Positions 57,047-64,000 of a stretch of DNA of 64,000 nt are shown here, piece by piece. Position 1 is the first letter of the stretch. Every line of letters begins with the position of its first letter. Both the position numbers and the translations under genes were made by a program. The DNA is from Lachnospiraceae bacterium AC3007 (lineage in GTDB: Bacteria; Bacillota; Clostridia; Lachnospirales; Lachnospiraceae): positions 124,001-188,000 of the forward strand of contig JHYK01000005.1 in NCBI GenBank assembly GCA_000621405.1. Direction: 5' to 3'. The notes under the pieces were generated by a model, which saw only the letters and a list, made by a program, of their open reading frames with translations, was not told where the DNA came from and made no database searches.

Positions 57047-58330
57047 TCAGCTATCCTTTATCCATCGCTCTCTTAAGGGACCGACAAGATACAGACTTCC
57101 ACAGATGACTACAGCTGCAGCGGAACGTTGCAGCTTTTTTATTTCCGCGAGAGCCTGATCGATATCCGAAGCCTCAGTGACAGGAAGATCCGGCCAGATC
57201 TCATGTATGACACCGGACAGCGCGGAAGCCGAAAGACTCCTCGGATTCGGAACAGTGCAGGCTATGACAGAGGAGGCATGAGGAAGGAGACGGGAGAGCA
57301 TCTCATGATATTGCTTATCCTTTAGTATACCGATACAGAGCACCAGCGGGACCTTGTCAAAATAAGCGGAAAGAGTTTCAGAGAGAGCAGCCGCTCCGTC
57401 TTCATTGTGAGCCCCGTCGGCGATAACGCAGGGGTCTGACGACAGGATCTCAAATCTTCCGGGCCAGATGGCATCCCTTATGCCATCGTATATATCATCT
57501 TCGCTGACAGAGACCCCGTATCCTTCAAGCATCTCAAGAGCCTGAATGGCAAGAGCGGCATTATATGATTCATAGAGGCCGGCCATACGGGTTTTATATG
57601 TCTTATCTGAAAGGAGAAAGGTCTGCCCGCCGGACAGGGAAGCAGAGATCCTTTCAGGAAGAGCGGCGATCTTCAGTGTTGCATTTTTAGTCTCACATTC
57701 CCTGCGGAATACATTCATCACATCTTCAGATGCCGGGTACACCAGCGCCGTGCCCTGCGGTTTTATTATAGCGGCTTTTTCTGCCGCTATCTTTGGAAGA
57801 GTATCACCGAGATACTGCATGTGGTCGAAACTGATCTTCGTGATGACGGACAGAACAGAATGACTGATCACGTTGGTCGCATCGAGCCGTCCTCCAAGTC
57901 CGGTCTCAAGGATCACTATATCCACATTCCGGTCCAGGAAAAAGCAAAATGCCATGGCGAGCACGAGCTCGAATTCCGAGGGATCTCCCATGTTGTTCTC
58001 TTTCATGTGATCAGCGGCTGCCCTGACTTTCGTGGCGTATAGCGCGATGTCGTCTTCAGAGATCTCTTCATCTCCTGTCTTTATCCTTTCGGAGAATCTG
58101 AACAGCTCCGGGGAAGTGTATGAGCCGACCCTGTAGCCGGCATGCCGAAGCACTGAGAGAAGATATGCCGCGACACTGCCTTTACCGTTTGTTCCGGCTA
58201 TGTGTATGATCTTCAGCTTTTCCTGGGGATCTCCGAGAAGCGACATGAGAGCACGGATATTATCAAGACCGAGTTTTGTCCCGAAGGCAGCCGTGTTACG
58301 GATATATGTCATTGCTTCTTTGTAAGTCAT
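57047..58330 (-). CDS. folC: Folylpolyglutamate synthase / dihydrofolate synthase
   Basis: 427 aa Mur-ligase-like enzyme. P-loop HIAGTNGKGSVAAYLLSVLR (residues about 42-61), SPELFRFSERIKTGDEEISE, ETGLGGRLDATNVISHSVLS and ISFDHMQYLGDTLPKIAAEK are the FolC signatures. It adds glutamate to folates using ATP. Five nt after the murF stop. Confidence 0.95.
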   Translation of the reverse strand: MTYKEAMTYIRNTAAFGTKLGLDNIRALMSLLGDPQEKLKIIHIAGTNGKGSVAAYLLSVLRHAGYRVGSYTSPELFRFSERIKTGDEEISEDDIALYATKVRAAADHMKENNMGDPSEFELVLAMAFCFFLDRNVDIVILETGLGGRLDATNVISHSVLSVITKISFDHMQYLGDTLPKIAAEKAAIIKPQGTALVYPASEDVMNVFRRECETKNATLKIAALPERISASLSGGQTFLLSDKTYKTRMAGLYESYNAALAIQALEMLEGYGVSVSEDDIYDGIRDAIWPGRFEILSSDPCVIADGAHNEDGAAALSETLSAYFDKVPLVLCIGILKDKQYHEMLSRLLPHASSVIACTVPNPRSLSASALSGVIHEIWPDLPVTEASDIDQALAEIKKLQRSAAAVVICGSLYLVGPLRERWIKDS

Positions 58331-58335
58331 GGATC

Positions 58336-59802
58336 TTAGAAGACGTCTGTAAGATCGTTCTCGAGAAGAACTACTTTGTGCTGATTGCCGGGGATCTTAC
58401 GGACATGCTCCATCGCATCCGCAAATGATGAAGCGATGTAGAGTTTTTCTGAAGGATAAGCTTTGCTCTCGATGCCTTTCTTTATTGCATCGGTATTCTC
58501 ATTATCCACTATGACAGCAAAGTCGGCTGTATCTGCGATCTGTGCTCCGAAATCCTCGTTGAGCTCTGCCTGTTTTTCTCCGAGCTCAACCATTCCGGGA
58601 GTCACCACTATCTTAAGATCCTCTTCGAACATGCCGAGGGTATCGAGCGCGGCCCTGGCTCCGGAGGGATTTGAATTATAGGCATCGTCAATTATCGTAA
58701 GGTCTCCCTGTTCGATAAGGCTTAATCTGTGCTCTACAGGCGTAAGCCGTCTTACAGGAAGCACAAGTTCCTCCAGAGAGATCCCCAGACTGTGGCTTAG
58801 TGCGATAGCGCCGACGACATTTATAACGTTATGCGCACCTATGAGCCTCATCGTGTACTTTTGTGCGGAACCATCCGGGGCCGTGAGAGTGAACTCTGTT
58901 CCACGCCTTCCGGTCCTGATGTCAGAAGCGTTATAATCTCCCTTTCCCGATGAAGAATAAGTAACCGCGCCTTCATAAGTGTTGAAGGAAGCGATGTATT
59001 CGCTGTCCATATTGAGGAATATCCTGGAGGCATCTTTGGTCTTCTTATACACGCTGTCCGGAAGCTCGAACTTTGTGTGCTGGATATTTTCTATCGATCT
59101 GAAACTTTCAAGATGCTGGGCGCCTATGGATGTCACTATCCCGTAATCGGGATGGACCATATCGCAGAGCTCTTTGATATCACCCACATTCCTTGCGCCC
59201 ATCTCGCATATGAAGATCTGATGGGTAGGGCGGAGCATTTCATTTATAGTTTTTGTGACTCCCATGGGAGTATTGTAGGATTCAGGGGTCGCGAGCACTT
59301 CGAACTTTGATGACAGCAGCTCCTTCAGGAAAAACTTCACGGATGTCTTTCCGTATGATCCCGTGACGCCTATAACCTTGATATCCTTCATCCCGCCAAG
59401 AGAAGTCATTGCTCTTTTCTTAAATCCGTCAGATATTGATGATTCAATGGGCTTATTTATAAGATTGGAGATTATCGGTGCAAAAGGCGCTATTGCGAAA
59501 GCATACACGATGGCGATCGCAAGGAGTGTGTACTGATTACCGAAAAAACGGTTGATGATGCAGATGATAATGAACCAGCAGACTGTCGTGATAAGAAGCC
59601 TTATCACTCTCGGGGTAAATACCAGCGGCTTCTTTGAGGGCTTGCCGGAAAGGCTCTTGGTGAAATGCCTGCCGTAGTTCTTCAGTACCCATTTTGCATG
59701 GACTTTGTTTTTATATCCGTTCTGCTGGAACATATGCACAGCATACAGAAGTATCTGTGCCGCGTAGATTATCACGATAAGGGCAATAATAAGACAGATC
59801 AT
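58336..59802 (-). CDS. murF: UDP-MurNAc-tripeptide--D-Ala-D-Ala ligase with N-terminal membrane anchor
   Basis: 488 aa. Two or three membrane helices at the N-terminus (about 1-125), then the Mur ligase core: VIGVTGSYGKTSVKFFLKEL P-loop, GVTKTINEMLRP, EMGARNVGDIKELC, and IIDDAYNSNPSGARAALDTL near residue 375. The membrane extension is a feature of a Firmicute MurF-like subgroup, so MurF or a MurF-like amide ligase. Followed by folC, preceded with a 4-nt overlap by a methyltransferase gene. Confidence 0.85.
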   Translation of the reverse strand: MICLIIALIVIIYAAQILLYAVHMFQQNGYKNKVHAKWVLKNYGRHFTKSLSGKPSKKPLVFTPRVIRLLITTVCWFIIICIINRFFGNQYTLLAIAIVYAFAIAPFAPIISNLINKPIESSISDGFKKRAMTSLGGMKDIKVIGVTGSYGKTSVKFFLKELLSSKFEVLATPESYNTPMGVTKTINEMLRPTHQIFICEMGARNVGDIKELCDMVHPDYGIVTSIGAQHLESFRSIENIQHTKFELPDSVYKKTKDASRIFLNMDSEYIASFNTYEGAVTYSSSGKGDYNASDIRTGRRGTEFTLTAPDGSAQKYTMRLIGAHNVINVVGAIALSHSLGISLEELVLPVRRLTPVEHRLSLIEQGDLTIIDDAYNSNPSGARAALDTLGMFEEDLKIVVTPGMVELGEKQAELNEDFGAQIADTADFAVIVDNENTDAIKKGIESKAYPSEKLYIASSFADAMEHVRKIPGNQHKVVLLENDLTDVF

Positions 59803-60851
59803 GGCTTCCTCTTGAGTATCATGTGTATTTCAGAAGATTCTTCATGGCGGTCGATGATCTCCTGCATCTCATCCAGCATAGGAAGGAATTTGCGGCTGAA
59901 GACATCCCTCAGTCCGGGATCGTCATTCTGATCCAGACAGACGCAGATCATGCGGTAGAGATCCATCATGTCCGATCCGAACTTCCAGGTCGCATATTCC
60001 TCAAAGCCTATGCTCTGCGCCATATAGGCAAGAGACGTCTCTGTAAAAAGATGGGTGTGGGTCCCGCCGGCATGCCTGTTGTAGCAGTTCTGATGGGCAG
60101 CCTCAAACACACAGCTCATCGAAAACATAGGGACCGAGAAATAAATATACCGGATCTTCTTGTTGGCAGCTACAGCTGAAAGTATCTCATCGAGATTCGT
60201 GATGTGCTCGAGGACCCCGATGAAGGTCACAACGTTTACATCGGCAGTCTCTATGATAGAGGCGATATCCGGAGCATCTACCTGGGTGAGGATATCGTCA
60301 TCATTCATAGTGTTCGCAAACTGGACCTGGGGCTCGGATATTTCGATCCCGTCGACCTGTTCTATCCCGAGAGACCTCAGGGCGGAGACAAAATAACCTG
60401 ATCCGGCCCCGTCATCAAGTATCCTAAGCTTGTTCTTTTTCAGCCCGTCACGCTCAAGGGATTCGATGAGGAATTCAGCCTTGGGGATATATATCGTATC
60501 CCGTCTTGTCTCATAATTTTTCCTGTCACTCTCCGAGTAATTTGAGAGGTAGTCGTCTGCAATGTAGACTCGTGATGCGAAATCTTCGTTGTCTTCATAT
60601 TCAGAGTTCACATGTCCGCATACGGGGCAGACATAGTAAGACATCCTCTGGCTGTGATAGAGCTCTTTCTGTCCCACATCAGCGCCTATGGGACCGTGAC
60701 ATATCTTGCATACGGTCCTTTTCGGCTGTGCCAGCAGAGCATCGGCCTGGTGCGAGGAGAGCTTGAGCATCTCGTCGTTTTTTTCAAAGAAGTCTGACTT
60801 GATCTTGATGATGTCTCCAACGGATTTTCCGTATTTTCTTGGAATCTTCAT
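59799..60851 (-). CDS. SAM-dependent methyltransferase with zinc ribbon
   Basis: 350 aa. N-terminal helix, then a zinc ribbon CKICHGPIG ... YVCPVCGHVN (residues about 46-82), then a class I methyltransferase: LRILDDGAGSGYFVSALRSL as motif I, VNVVTFIGVLEHITNLDEIL as motif IV. This layout is seen in sugar or nucleotide-sugar methyltransferases (NodS/TylM-like). Overlaps murF by 4 nt, so likely envelope-related. Confidence 0.85.
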   Translation of the reverse strand: MKIPRKYGKSVGDIIKIKSDFFEKNDEMLKLSSHQADALLAQPKRTVCKICHGPIGADVGQKELYHSQRMSYYVCPVCGHVNSEYEDNEDFASRVYIADDYLSNYSESDRKNYETRRDTIYIPKAEFLIESLERDGLKKNKLRILDDGAGSGYFVSALRSLGIEQVDGIEISEPQVQFANTMNDDDILTQVDAPDIASIIETADVNVVTFIGVLEHITNLDEILSAVAANKKIRYIYFSVPMFSMSCVFEAAHQNCYNRHAGGTHTHLFTETSLAYMAQSIGFEEYATWKFGSDMMDLYRMICVCLDQNDDPGLRDVFSRKFLPMLDEMQEIIDRHEESSEIHMILKRKP

Positions 60852-60953
60852 GTATGTACCTCGGGGTTTTTATTGATAGTATACGGCACCCTGTAAAAAG
60901 CTGCCGGATCATGCCTAACCGGCATTATATAATACCGCAGGGGCTGTTTCAAA

Positions 60954-61724
60954 TCAGAAACTGTGGCTTCCTCCTCCGCCTGAGAAGCCGCCGCCTCCTC
61001 CACCGCCTGAATGTCCTCCCGAACTTGATGTATGGCGGGTCTTATGGCTGCTGACGAGATTCTTGCTGACGGCAGTACCTATCACTGCCCCGGCAGCGGC
61101 CGCTATGAGAGCTTCGCTGTCTACCGTGACTTTGCCCTTAAGGAACCATACATAGAGGAAGTTAAAGATAAGGGCGAATACGACAGCCATAAAGAAGTTG
61201 GAGATATATCTCATGGGCTCGGCTATCCTGCCGCCTTCAAGTTTTGTCCTTATCTGTTCAAAGCCTTTTTCGGCGCATTCTGCGTACTCTTCATTGGTGG
61301 CATATTTGTATATATTATCCGTGATGATGCTTCCGTAACTCTTATTGATGGTCTTATAGATCTCTCCGCTGCTCATGATGGAGATCTTCCTGTCGCCCAT
61401 GTCGATCAGAAGGGTGGTTCCACTGTCATTGTCGAAGAGATCATAGCAATAATCAGCAGCCGTTTTTTCGGCATTGTCTGAAGAGGAGGTCACAAAAGAC
61501 ACACCGCCGTACTCGGTGATCGGTATCATATGATCATTTAAGAGCGCTTCTTCTTCATCTTCCGTAAGGAGATCTTCATCGTCTATGATATAGGCTTCAT
61601 ATCCCGTGTCCGGATTTTCATACAGGGCGTCATAAGCCAGTGCCGGCCTGACGAAAAATGCCGATGATAAAAGCGTGATAAGTGGCATAGCCAGAAGTAC
61701 GGCCATTGTTTTATGCTCCGACAT
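60954..61724 (-). CDS. TPM-domain protein (TLP18.3/Psb32 family)
   Basis: 256 aa. Signal peptide (MAVLLAMPLITLLSSAFFV region), the TPM domain with VIDDEDLLTEDEEEALLNDH and YGGVSFVTSSSDNAEKT-like strands, a second membrane helix (about residues 175-195), and a C-terminal Gly/Ser tail SSGGHSGGGGGGGFSGGGG. Family members are membrane-anchored with unclear, possibly phosphatase, activity. Overlaps the zinc-ribbon gene by 14 nt. Confidence 0.88.
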   Translation of the reverse strand: MSEHKTMAVLLAMPLITLLSSAFFVRPALAYDALYENPDTGYEAYIIDDEDLLTEDEEEALLNDHMIPITEYGGVSFVTSSSDNAEKTAADYCYDLFDNDSGTTLLIDMGDRKISIMSSGEIYKTINKSYGSIITDNIYKYATNEEYAECAEKGFEQIRTKLEGGRIAEPMRYISNFFMAVVFALIFNFLYVWFLKGKVTVDSEALIAAAAGAVIGTAVSKNLVSSHKTRHTSSSGGHSGGGGGGGFSGGGGSHSF

Positions 61725-63297
61725 CTTTGTTGCCTCCTTCCCTGTTATGGAATTCCGGTATCGGTCTGGTGGTGAGCAGATTATACTGTTTTATCATGCT
61801 GATGGAAGCTATGGCAGATATGGCAAGGGCTATGGCGCTTCCTGCGTAATAGACCCAGTCATACACAGGAGCGGACATCACCACGAGGAAGGCTATGATC
61901 TCCGCGATAAGGGGCAGGAAAAATATCAGTTTCATTCCACCGGCCTTCAGTTTTATAAGATGCTTTGCGGAGGTCACCTGAAGCACGATGCCTGTCACGC
62001 AGTCTGCAAAGCATACTATCAGGGACTGAGTTCTGGCCGGGGCCCCGTGAAGCACAAAAAGCGCTGCGGCAAAGAACACGATGATCCCCGTGATCATTGT
62101 GATCGTATTATCCTTTTTCGCTCCGTTCTTAAGCATCCCCATCCGGGCATTTTCAAGTTCCTTTCCGCTCAATGCGCCAAGGTCATTTGCATGGCTGTCC
62201 CTGTCCGCTATAGAGATGATCTCCTGCCTGTACAGATAATGAACAATTAATGCCGCCAACGAAGAGATCATAAGAACTGTGGCAGGTAGAATGAGAATGC
62301 TTGCTATGCAGGATATTACGAAGAGTATCAGAGCTATTATCGCGGAAGTGCGAAGGAATCTGCCTACATCCACCGGTATATCAGCGGATATTTTGCCGGT
62401 CTCACCGTTGATCACGCCATATGCCAGCCGGTCTCCCTTTCGCCATGTAAGAAACCATACAGGAAAGAGATTCAGATGGGTCTCTTCCAGTCTGCTGCCA
62501 AACATCACAGCTTTCTGTACAGGATCCGACGGCAGCGAAACCTTTGCTCCTGCCTTAAACTGTGATTTCACGTTGCTTATCACATGGTCCTGTGCCATGG
62601 ATATTGCTTTCTCTGTATATATTTCAGCATCCACATCGGCAGTATCGGCGAAGAATCCCGCCAGGTATGCCGGATTGAAGTCCTTCATGTCTTCCTTATT
62701 GAAGGGGGATATCTGAGAGGATATCTCGTCATCAAAGCTTGAAGAGGCATCCTGCGGTATGGGTATCTTTGTATCATGAAGATCCGGATTGGCCACGTAT
62801 TGGTCTGTGTAATCATACCCGCCGCTGGTGTACTTCACCGTAACATTCATTTCCGGATTTTTGGTAAAACCTACATTGAGTTCCCAGAAAGGAATATATA
62901 TGCCTCTGAAATTCTCAAGGAATTCGGGAGAAGTAAACTCTTTGGGCGCGTAGGGCTGCTTCTTTGCGTGTTCGCTGTAGATCGCCTTACATTGTTCTTT
63001 TGTCTGAAGAAAAGGGATTATGAACCGGGGTCTTCTTTCCTGACTGAGCCGGCCGGAAAGATTTGCCTCCGTTCCGCAGAAACTGCAGAAAGTCACAGCC
63101 GTACTGTCGGTCGTCGATATCTCAGCTCCGCACTGGCTGCATGTATAAATGGTGGTCTCGTAGGTGTCCTGCTGCTTTAATTCAGAGGCATCCTGATAAT
63201 CGCTTACAGGGTACGTGCTCCCGCAAAAAGGACACTTTAATTCCTGGCCTGCAATGTTTAATACAAGGTCGCCGCCGCAGCTTTTACATTTGTACAT
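61711..63297 (-). CDS. Zinc-ribbon membrane protein
   Basis: 528 aa. Two N-terminal zinc ribbons, YKCKSCGGDL...LKCPFCGSTYP and YTCSQCGAEISTTDSTAVTF...CSFCG, a soluble domain (about 70-310) and several membrane helices (about 315-500). The same arrangement accompanies TPM-domain proteins in many Firmicutes (YbgA/DUF-type zinc-ribbon proteins). The 14-nt overlap with the TPM gene suggests the two act together, perhaps in envelope maintenance. Confidence 0.8.
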   Translation of the reverse strand: MYKCKSCGGDLVLNIAGQELKCPFCGSTYPVSDYQDASELKQQDTYETTIYTCSQCGAEISTTDSTAVTFCSFCGTEANLSGRLSQERRPRFIIPFLQTKEQCKAIYSEHAKKQPYAPKEFTSPEFLENFRGIYIPFWELNVGFTKNPEMNVTVKYTSGGYDYTDQYVANPDLHDTKIPIPQDASSSFDDEISSQISPFNKEDMKDFNPAYLAGFFADTADVDAEIYTEKAISMAQDHVISNVKSQFKAGAKVSLPSDPVQKAVMFGSRLEETHLNLFPVWFLTWRKGDRLAYGVINGETGKISADIPVDVGRFLRTSAIIALILFVISCIASILILPATVLMISSLAALIVHYLYRQEIISIADRDSHANDLGALSGKELENARMGMLKNGAKKDNTITMITGIIVFFAAALFVLHGAPARTQSLIVCFADCVTGIVLQVTSAKHLIKLKAGGMKLIFFLPLIAEIIAFLVVMSAPVYDWVYYAGSAIALAISAIASISMIKQYNLLTTRPIPEFHNREGGNKDVGA

Positions 63298-63392
63298 CCA
63301 TGCCCTCCTTCCTTAAATGTCCGCACAATATATGTATTATATCTGTCATTTATCCATGATGTAAAGAATGGCGTGCAGCGGAAATAAATAAG

Positions 63393-63426
63393 AAAACCCC
63401 GCATCAGGCATGGCCTGAGCGGGGTT
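63393..63426 (-). terminator. Terminator of the sulfhydrylase gene
   Basis: On the minus strand AACCCCGCTCAGGC pairs with GCCTGATGCGGGGTT and runs into TTCTTATTT. It is 21 nt after the stop at 63448. Confidence 0.88.
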
Positions 63427-63447
63427 GCTATTCCGCCGTCTTACGGA

Positions 63448-64000
63448 TCAGATAGCTGCGAAACCTTTCTCGAGGTCTGCAATGATATCGTCTATGTGTT
63501 CCGTACCGATCGAAAGACGTATAGTATTAGGCTTGATACCCTGATCTAAAAGCTCTGACTCTGACAGCTGAGAGTGGGTCGTTGATGCGGGGTGTATCAC
63601 GAGACTCTTCACGTCCGCTACATTGGCAAGCAGAGAGAATATCTCAAGATTATCGATGAATCTCCATGCCTCTTCCTGTCCGCCCTTCACTTCAAATGTG
63701 AAGATCGAAGCGCCTCCGTTCGGGAAGTACTTTTCATACAGCGCATGATCCGGATGATCCTTGAGAGAAGGATGGTTCACGTTTTCAACCTTCGGATGGT
63801 TACTCAAAAACTCTACAACCTTTTTGGTGTTCTCCGCATGTCTTTCCAGTCTGAGGGACAGAGTCTCCACGCCCTGAAGAAGAAGGAACGCATTGAACGG
63901 GGAGATGGCTGCGCCTGTATCTCTCAGCAGGATGGCCCTGATGTAGGTGACAAAAGCTGCGGGACCGACTGCATCATAGAAAGATACGCCGTGATAGCTG
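63448..64000 (-). CDS. metY: O-acetylhomoserine sulfhydrylase, C-terminal part (partial)
   Basis: The frame runs off the right edge; 184 codons are visible. It is the C-terminal domain of a PLP Cys/Met-metabolism enzyme: ISPFNAFLLLQGVETLSLRL, HPALxDHPDHALYEKYFPNG-like stretch, FSLLANVADVKSLVIHPAST and TIRLSIGTEHIDDIIADLEK. The combination fits O-acetylhomoserine aminocarboxypropyltransferase/cysteine synthase rather than cystathionine gamma-synthase. It makes homocysteine or cysteine from the O-acetyl amino acid and sulfide. Confidence 0.9.
   Translation of the reverse strand, partial: SYHGVSFYDAVGPAAFVTYIRAILLRDTGAAISPFNAFLLLQGVETLSLRLERHAENTKKVVEFLSNHPKVENVNHPSLKDHPDHALYEKYFPNGGASIFTFEVKGGQEEAWRFIDNLEIFSLLANVADVKSLVIHPASTTHSQLSESELLDQGIKPNTIRLSIGTEHIDDIIADLEKGFAAI

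Noticed and set aside
1-64000. CRISPR array, tRNA, rRNA or insertion sequence with transposase
   Set aside because: No regularly spaced repeat/spacer array, no cloverleaf-like segment with conserved arms, and no transposase frame was recognised on reading both strands.

Overview
This window looks like the chromosome of an anaerobic, low-to-mid G+C Firmicute, most likely Lachnospiraceae (Butyrivibrio/Roseburia-like). The reasons are strong GGAGG ribosome sites, sigma-A type promoters, a PyrK/PyrD type-B dihydroorotate dehydrogenase, rubrerythrin, ECF S components, a DRE-TIM synthase resembling Re-citrate synthase, and large hybrid histidine kinases with 7TM-like sensor domains. The genus is an inference. 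No rRNA, tRNA, CRISPR array, integrase, transposase or relaxase was recognised.

Region 1 (1-25 kb) is an accessory gene-capture zone, almost all on the + strand. Short single-gene cassettes (Fic, DUF4143 ATPase, macrodomain, TfoX, MerR, HAD, radical SAM, CAT-like, alpha/beta hydrolase, RmlC-like cupin, AraC-MFS, AraC-GyrI, WYL/isochorismatase/VOC/YoaP operon, TraX, DUF3795, YjdF, GNATs, XRE-superoxide-reductase fusion, LCM methyltransferase, MBL hydrolase, TetR) are separated by fragments of broken genes and by an ACCGTCCCC-type palindromic repeat family. Five promoters share a GCTAA-N6-TTAGC dyad fixed relative to -10. One lies in front of a TetR gene (24236), which suggests a local TetR regulon scattered through the zone. 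Two broken genes here carry in-frame UGA exactly where a conserved cysteine is expected.

Region 2 (25-46 kb) is ordinary chromosome: a hybrid kinase/response regulator with three lipoproteins and a shared 19-bp promoter motif, a Re-citrate-synthase-like enzyme divergent from a LysR regulator, AlkD-like repair protein, a second hybrid kinase, rubrerythrin, a DMT exporter with TetR, a membrane-protein/XRE pair, pyrK-pyrD-ECF S, and the opposing ddl-plsC-pyrC-adh set.

Region 3 (46-56.5 kb) is a second accessory island. It holds a broken DinJ-type antitoxin with an intact palindromic operator, a stand-alone protein resembling the polymerase core of PolC without its catalytic aspartates, a small DHHQ protein with an XRE regulator, and an XRE / unknown / ClpP-like / VirD4-like ATPase cluster. 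Two almost identical structured elements about 4.16 kb apart (48445-48542 and 52610-52702) flank that cluster and are candidate noncoding RNAs. The rest is hypothetical genes, a HAD fragment, a phosphoesterase and a secreted transglutaminase-like protein.

Region 4 (56.5-64 kb) is core chromosome again: CheX-like protein, folC, murF, a zinc-ribbon methyltransferase, a TPM-domain protein, a zinc-ribbon membrane protein, and the 3' part of an O-acetylhomoserine sulfhydrylase gene that runs off the window.

The best leads for something undescribed are the twin structured elements around the ClpP/VirD4 cluster, the catalytically degenerate PolC relative, and the TetR multi-site regulon.
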